8,029 nt of DNA from Dehalococcoidia bacterium (GTDB taxonomy: Bacteria > Chloroflexota > Dehalococcoidia > Lucifugimonadales > UBA3495), in the NCBI GenBank assembly GCA_022823105.1, contig JAJDXU010000259.1, positions 1 to 8,029 on the forward strand, given 5' to 3'. Numbering within the stretch: the stretch's first letter is position 1; every line of letters starts with the position of its first letter. Of the stretch, positions 6,358 to 8,029 are shown one piece after another. The notes beneath the pieces were generated by a model, which made no database searches, was not told the origin of the DNA, and saw only the letters and a program-made list of their open reading frames with translations. The position numbers and the translations under genes were made by a program.

Positions 6358-6410
6358 GTCGAACATAACGCGCAGGGATCTCCTGGCCGCTCGATCTGTT
6401 TGAGTCGCAC

Positions 6411-7820
6411 CTAGGGCGGAGGATTTTCCGCCCGGTAGGCCGCGTCGAGAATTTCCACCACGTGCATGACGCGGGTTTCCGATCCCGCGTTGCGCAATCC
6501 CTGTTGCAACTGAGCCATGCAGCCTGGATTGGCGGAGGCTATGACGGCGGCGCCGGTGGCGAGCGCGTTCCCGACCTTGCGGGACTGCAACCTCTGGGAC
6601 ATGTCGCGCTGGATCAGGGAATAGAACCCCGCGGACCCGCAGCACAGGGACGATTCCGCCATTTCCCGCAGATCCAATCCCTGGATGCTGGTCAGCACCT
6701 TACGCGGCGCCTCGGTGATTCTTTGAGCATGGGCCAGATGGCACGGATCCTGCATGGTAACCAACCATGTAAGCTCAGCCCGCGGCGGATCCAACGGCAG
6801 TTCGGCCAGGAATTCGGTGATGTCGCGGGTTTTGGCGGCGAACTCCCGTGATGTCGCGGCATATTCGGGGTCATTTTGGAGGAGGTCCCCATATTCTTTC
6901 ATGGAGGAACCACAGCCGGCCGAAGCGGTCACTATGGCATCAACGCCGGCGGCGCGGAACGCATCGATGTTGCGGCGGGCCATCTGCCGGCCGATTTCAA
7001 GGTCACCGGCGTGGAGGTTGAGCGCGCCGCAGCATCCCTGGTTGACGGGCGTAACGACCTCACAGCCGTTGCGCTGCAACACCCTCACCGCCGCGCGCAT
7101 GGCGTCACCCTGCATCATGGGCATGACGCAGCCCGACAGGAGTCCGACGGTCATGCGGCGCTCGCCGGTCGCAGGGAAAGCGCGGCCGGTGGGTGCAAAG
7201 AACCGATCTCCCATGACGGGCATCTGGTTTTCCATGGCGCCCAAGTCGCCCGGCAGGACTTGCAAAATTCCGGAACGGCGCAACAGACGCTGGACGCCGG
7301 ATCTCTGGTAGATGCGCATCAGATGGCCGGCAATGCGGAGTCGGCGGTTGTGCGGCAAGGCAGCCCGCAGGAATAACCGCGACAAACGGTTCAGTTGAGG
7401 GCTTTGCAGTTGGTTTTGGCGCACCTGCGCCCGGGTGTGCTCCATGAGGCGGCCGTACGGTACACCGGAGGGACAGACGGCTTCGCAGGCGCGGCATTGC
7501 AAGCACAATTCCCAATGGGAGACCAAGCGGTCGCTGATTCCGGTTCTCCCCTCATGGACGGCTTTCATCAACGCGATGCGGCCCCTGGGCGATTCGGTCT
7601 CCAGACGAGTTTCCACGTACGTGGGGCACGCGCTGAGGCACAACCCGCAATGGACGCAGCGGTAGAGGTCCTCTTCGGTCGGGGCGTCGGCGCCCGCGAA
7701 AGCGGGCCCGTCGTTGAGGGAACCTTCGAACGGAAGGCCGAAGGGGAAACCGTGGCCGGCGTCTATCCCCCCTCCGGCGTGCTGGAACTCTTCGACACCG
7801 CTAGTGACGCCGTCGGCCAT
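6411..7820 (-). CDS. glcF: Glycolate oxidase iron-sulfur subunit
   Basis: Electron-transfer subunit of a GlcDEF-type complex that oxidises glycolate (or a similar 2-hydroxy acid) to glyoxylate and passes electrons to the membrane quinone pool. The 469-aa product has two ferredoxin-like [4Fe-4S] motifs, C55xxC58xxC61xxxC65-P and C106xxC109xxC112xxxC116-P. Two cysteine-rich CCG domains follow: C231, GCCG at 262-265 and C303; then DPCH with C360, CCGSAG at 393-398 and C434. All expected cysteines are present. The start is fixed by GGGAGG (7832-7827) six bases upstream and by a one-base TGATG overlap with the preceding stop. Odd point: about 50 residues, Gly/Phe/Ala-rich, precede the first cluster, roughly 25-30 more than in E. 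coli GlcF, with no other in-frame start between. Related lactate-oxidising Fe-S subunits cannot be fully excluded. Confidence 0.9.
   Translation of the reverse strand: MADGVTSGVEEFQHAGGGIDAGHGFPFGLPFEGSLNDGPAFAGADAPTEEDLYRCVHCGLCLSACPTYVETRLETESPRGRIALMKAVHEGRTGISDRLVSHWELCLQCRACEAVCPSGVPYGRLMEHTRAQVRQNQLQSPQLNRLSRLFLRAALPHNRRLRIAGHLMRIYQRSGVQRLLRRSGILQVLPGDLGAMENQMPVMGDRFFAPTGRAFPATGERRMTVGLLSGCVMPMMQGDAMRAAVRVLQRNGCEVVTPVNQGCCGALNLHAGDLEIGRQMARRNIDAFRAAGVDAIVTASAGCGSSMKEYGDLLQNDPEYAATSREFAAKTRDITEFLAELPLDPPRAELTWLVTMQDPCHLAHAQRITEAPRKVLTSIQGLDLREMAESSLCCGSAGFYSLIQRDMSQRLQSRKVGNALATGAAVIASANPGCMAQLQQGLRNAGSETRVMHVVEILDAAYRAENPPP
6414..6433 (-). other. GC-rich hairpin over the last codons of glcF
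   Basis: On the minus strand GGGCGGA (6433-6427) and TCCGCCC (6420-6414) form a perfect 7-bp stem with a 6-nt loop, ending exactly at the TAG stop. No T-run follows on that strand, so it is not a standard intrinsic terminator. It might protect the mRNA 3' end, or be a by-product of the proline codons ending the protein. Confidence 0.3.
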
Positions 7821-8029
7821 CACAAACCTCCCACGAAGCGCCCCGGGTTGAGCACGCCCCTGGGATCGAACTGACCCTTGATGCGGCGCATTATTTCCAT
7901 TGCGGAGGGCTCCGGTCCCCAAACATCGATGAGCTTTTTCGCATCGGTTGGGCATGTTTCAACGATTGCGTTGCCGCCTAAAGCGATGGCGGCCTGCTGG
8001 ATTTCGCGCAAGCCATCGGCGATCCGGGC
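7820..8029 (-). CDS. glcE: FAD-linked oxidase subunit of the glycolate oxidase complex, C-terminal end (rest outside window)
   Basis: Only the last 69 codons are present; the frame is open to the window edge. The sequence shows the conserved end of the vanillyl-alcohol-oxidase-type FAD-linked oxidase C-terminal domain: ALGGNAIVETCP, then VWGPEPSAMEIMRRIKGQFD, then PRGVLNPGRFVGG. The WGP...MRRIK...FDP..LNPGRF pattern is typical of GlcE and also occurs in GlcD, and the fragment is too short to decide firmly between them. Position immediately upstream of glcF, sharing one base (TGATG), favours glcE, because the usual order is glcD-glcE-glcF. This subunit would contribute flavin-dependent oxidation of glycolate and hand electrons to GlcF. 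Family certain, subunit identity probable. Confidence 0.8.
   Translation of the reverse strand, partial: ARIADGLREIQQAAIALGGNAIVETCPTDAKKLIDVWGPEPSAMEIMRRIKGQFDPRGVLNPGRFVGGL
7827..7832 (-). promoter_or_regulatory. Ribosome binding site of glcF
   Basis: Minus-strand GGGAGG lies inside the last codons of the upstream oxidase gene, six bases before the glcF ATG at 7820. Together with the TGATG stop/start overlap it supports this start and so the long N-terminus of GlcF. Confidence 0.7.

Larger units (their letters stand above)
6118..6410. other. Convergent intergenic region
   Basis: The 293 bp between the stop codons of the aminotransferase (+) and glcF (-) contain no credible coding region. 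The contents are a weak hairpin/palindrome near 6124-6148, about 45 bp without recognisable signal, the 163-bp inverted-repeat element, and about 50 bp with no recognisable feature apart from the right-hand CGAACAT copy. Confidence 0.7.

Noticed and set aside
6754..7376. Plus-strand open frames opposite glcF
   Set aside because: Antisense shadows; glcF has complete cysteine motifs and a defined start.

Overview
The window is a GC-rich, gene-dense bacterial chromosome segment with three blocks. No rRNA, tRNA, CRISPR array or complete insertion sequence is visible. The tryptophan genes, an AGXT-type aminotransferase, glycolate-oxidase-type genes and the style of the short repeat would fit a Chloroflexota (SAR202/Dehalococcoidia-like) genome. 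That placement is an impression from gene content and sequence style, not a phylogenetic result.

Block 1 (1-3975, + strand) is the distal part of a tryptophan operon: the 3' end of trpD, then trpC, trpF and trpB, with gaps or overlaps of only a few bases. trpA, the usual partner downstream of trpB, is absent. In its place, 5 nt after trpB, is a gene for a probably secreted HNH-type nuclease (GmrSD C-terminal/DUF1524-like) with a possible lipoprotein signal.

Block 2 (3976-6117, + strand) starts with a short, busy control region: an extended -10 promoter, a perfect 7-bp hairpin followed by five T, then a very strong Shine-Dalgarno. It is followed by a short-chain dehydrogenase/reductase (SDR) homologue that appears to have lost the whole canonical catalytic tetrad, and by a class V PLP aminotransferase of the alanine/serine-glyoxylate type.

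Block 3 (6411-8029, - strand) converges on block 2. It holds glcF (iron-sulfur subunit of a glycolate-oxidase-type complex) and the 3' end of an FAD-linked oxidase subunit gene (glcE-like), with stop and start sharing one base (TGATG). Glycolate oxidation gives glyoxylate, the natural amino acceptor of the aminotransferase in block 2, so blocks 2 and 3 plausibly form a glycolate to glyoxylate to glycine route.

The convergent intergenic gap (6118-6410) holds a 163-bp element with perfect 15-bp terminal inverted repeats and nested internal inverted repeats, resembling a non-autonomous miniature element. The observations most worth a second look are the leader region ahead of the SDR, the SDR active-site replacements, the nuclease in the trpA position, and the 163-bp element.
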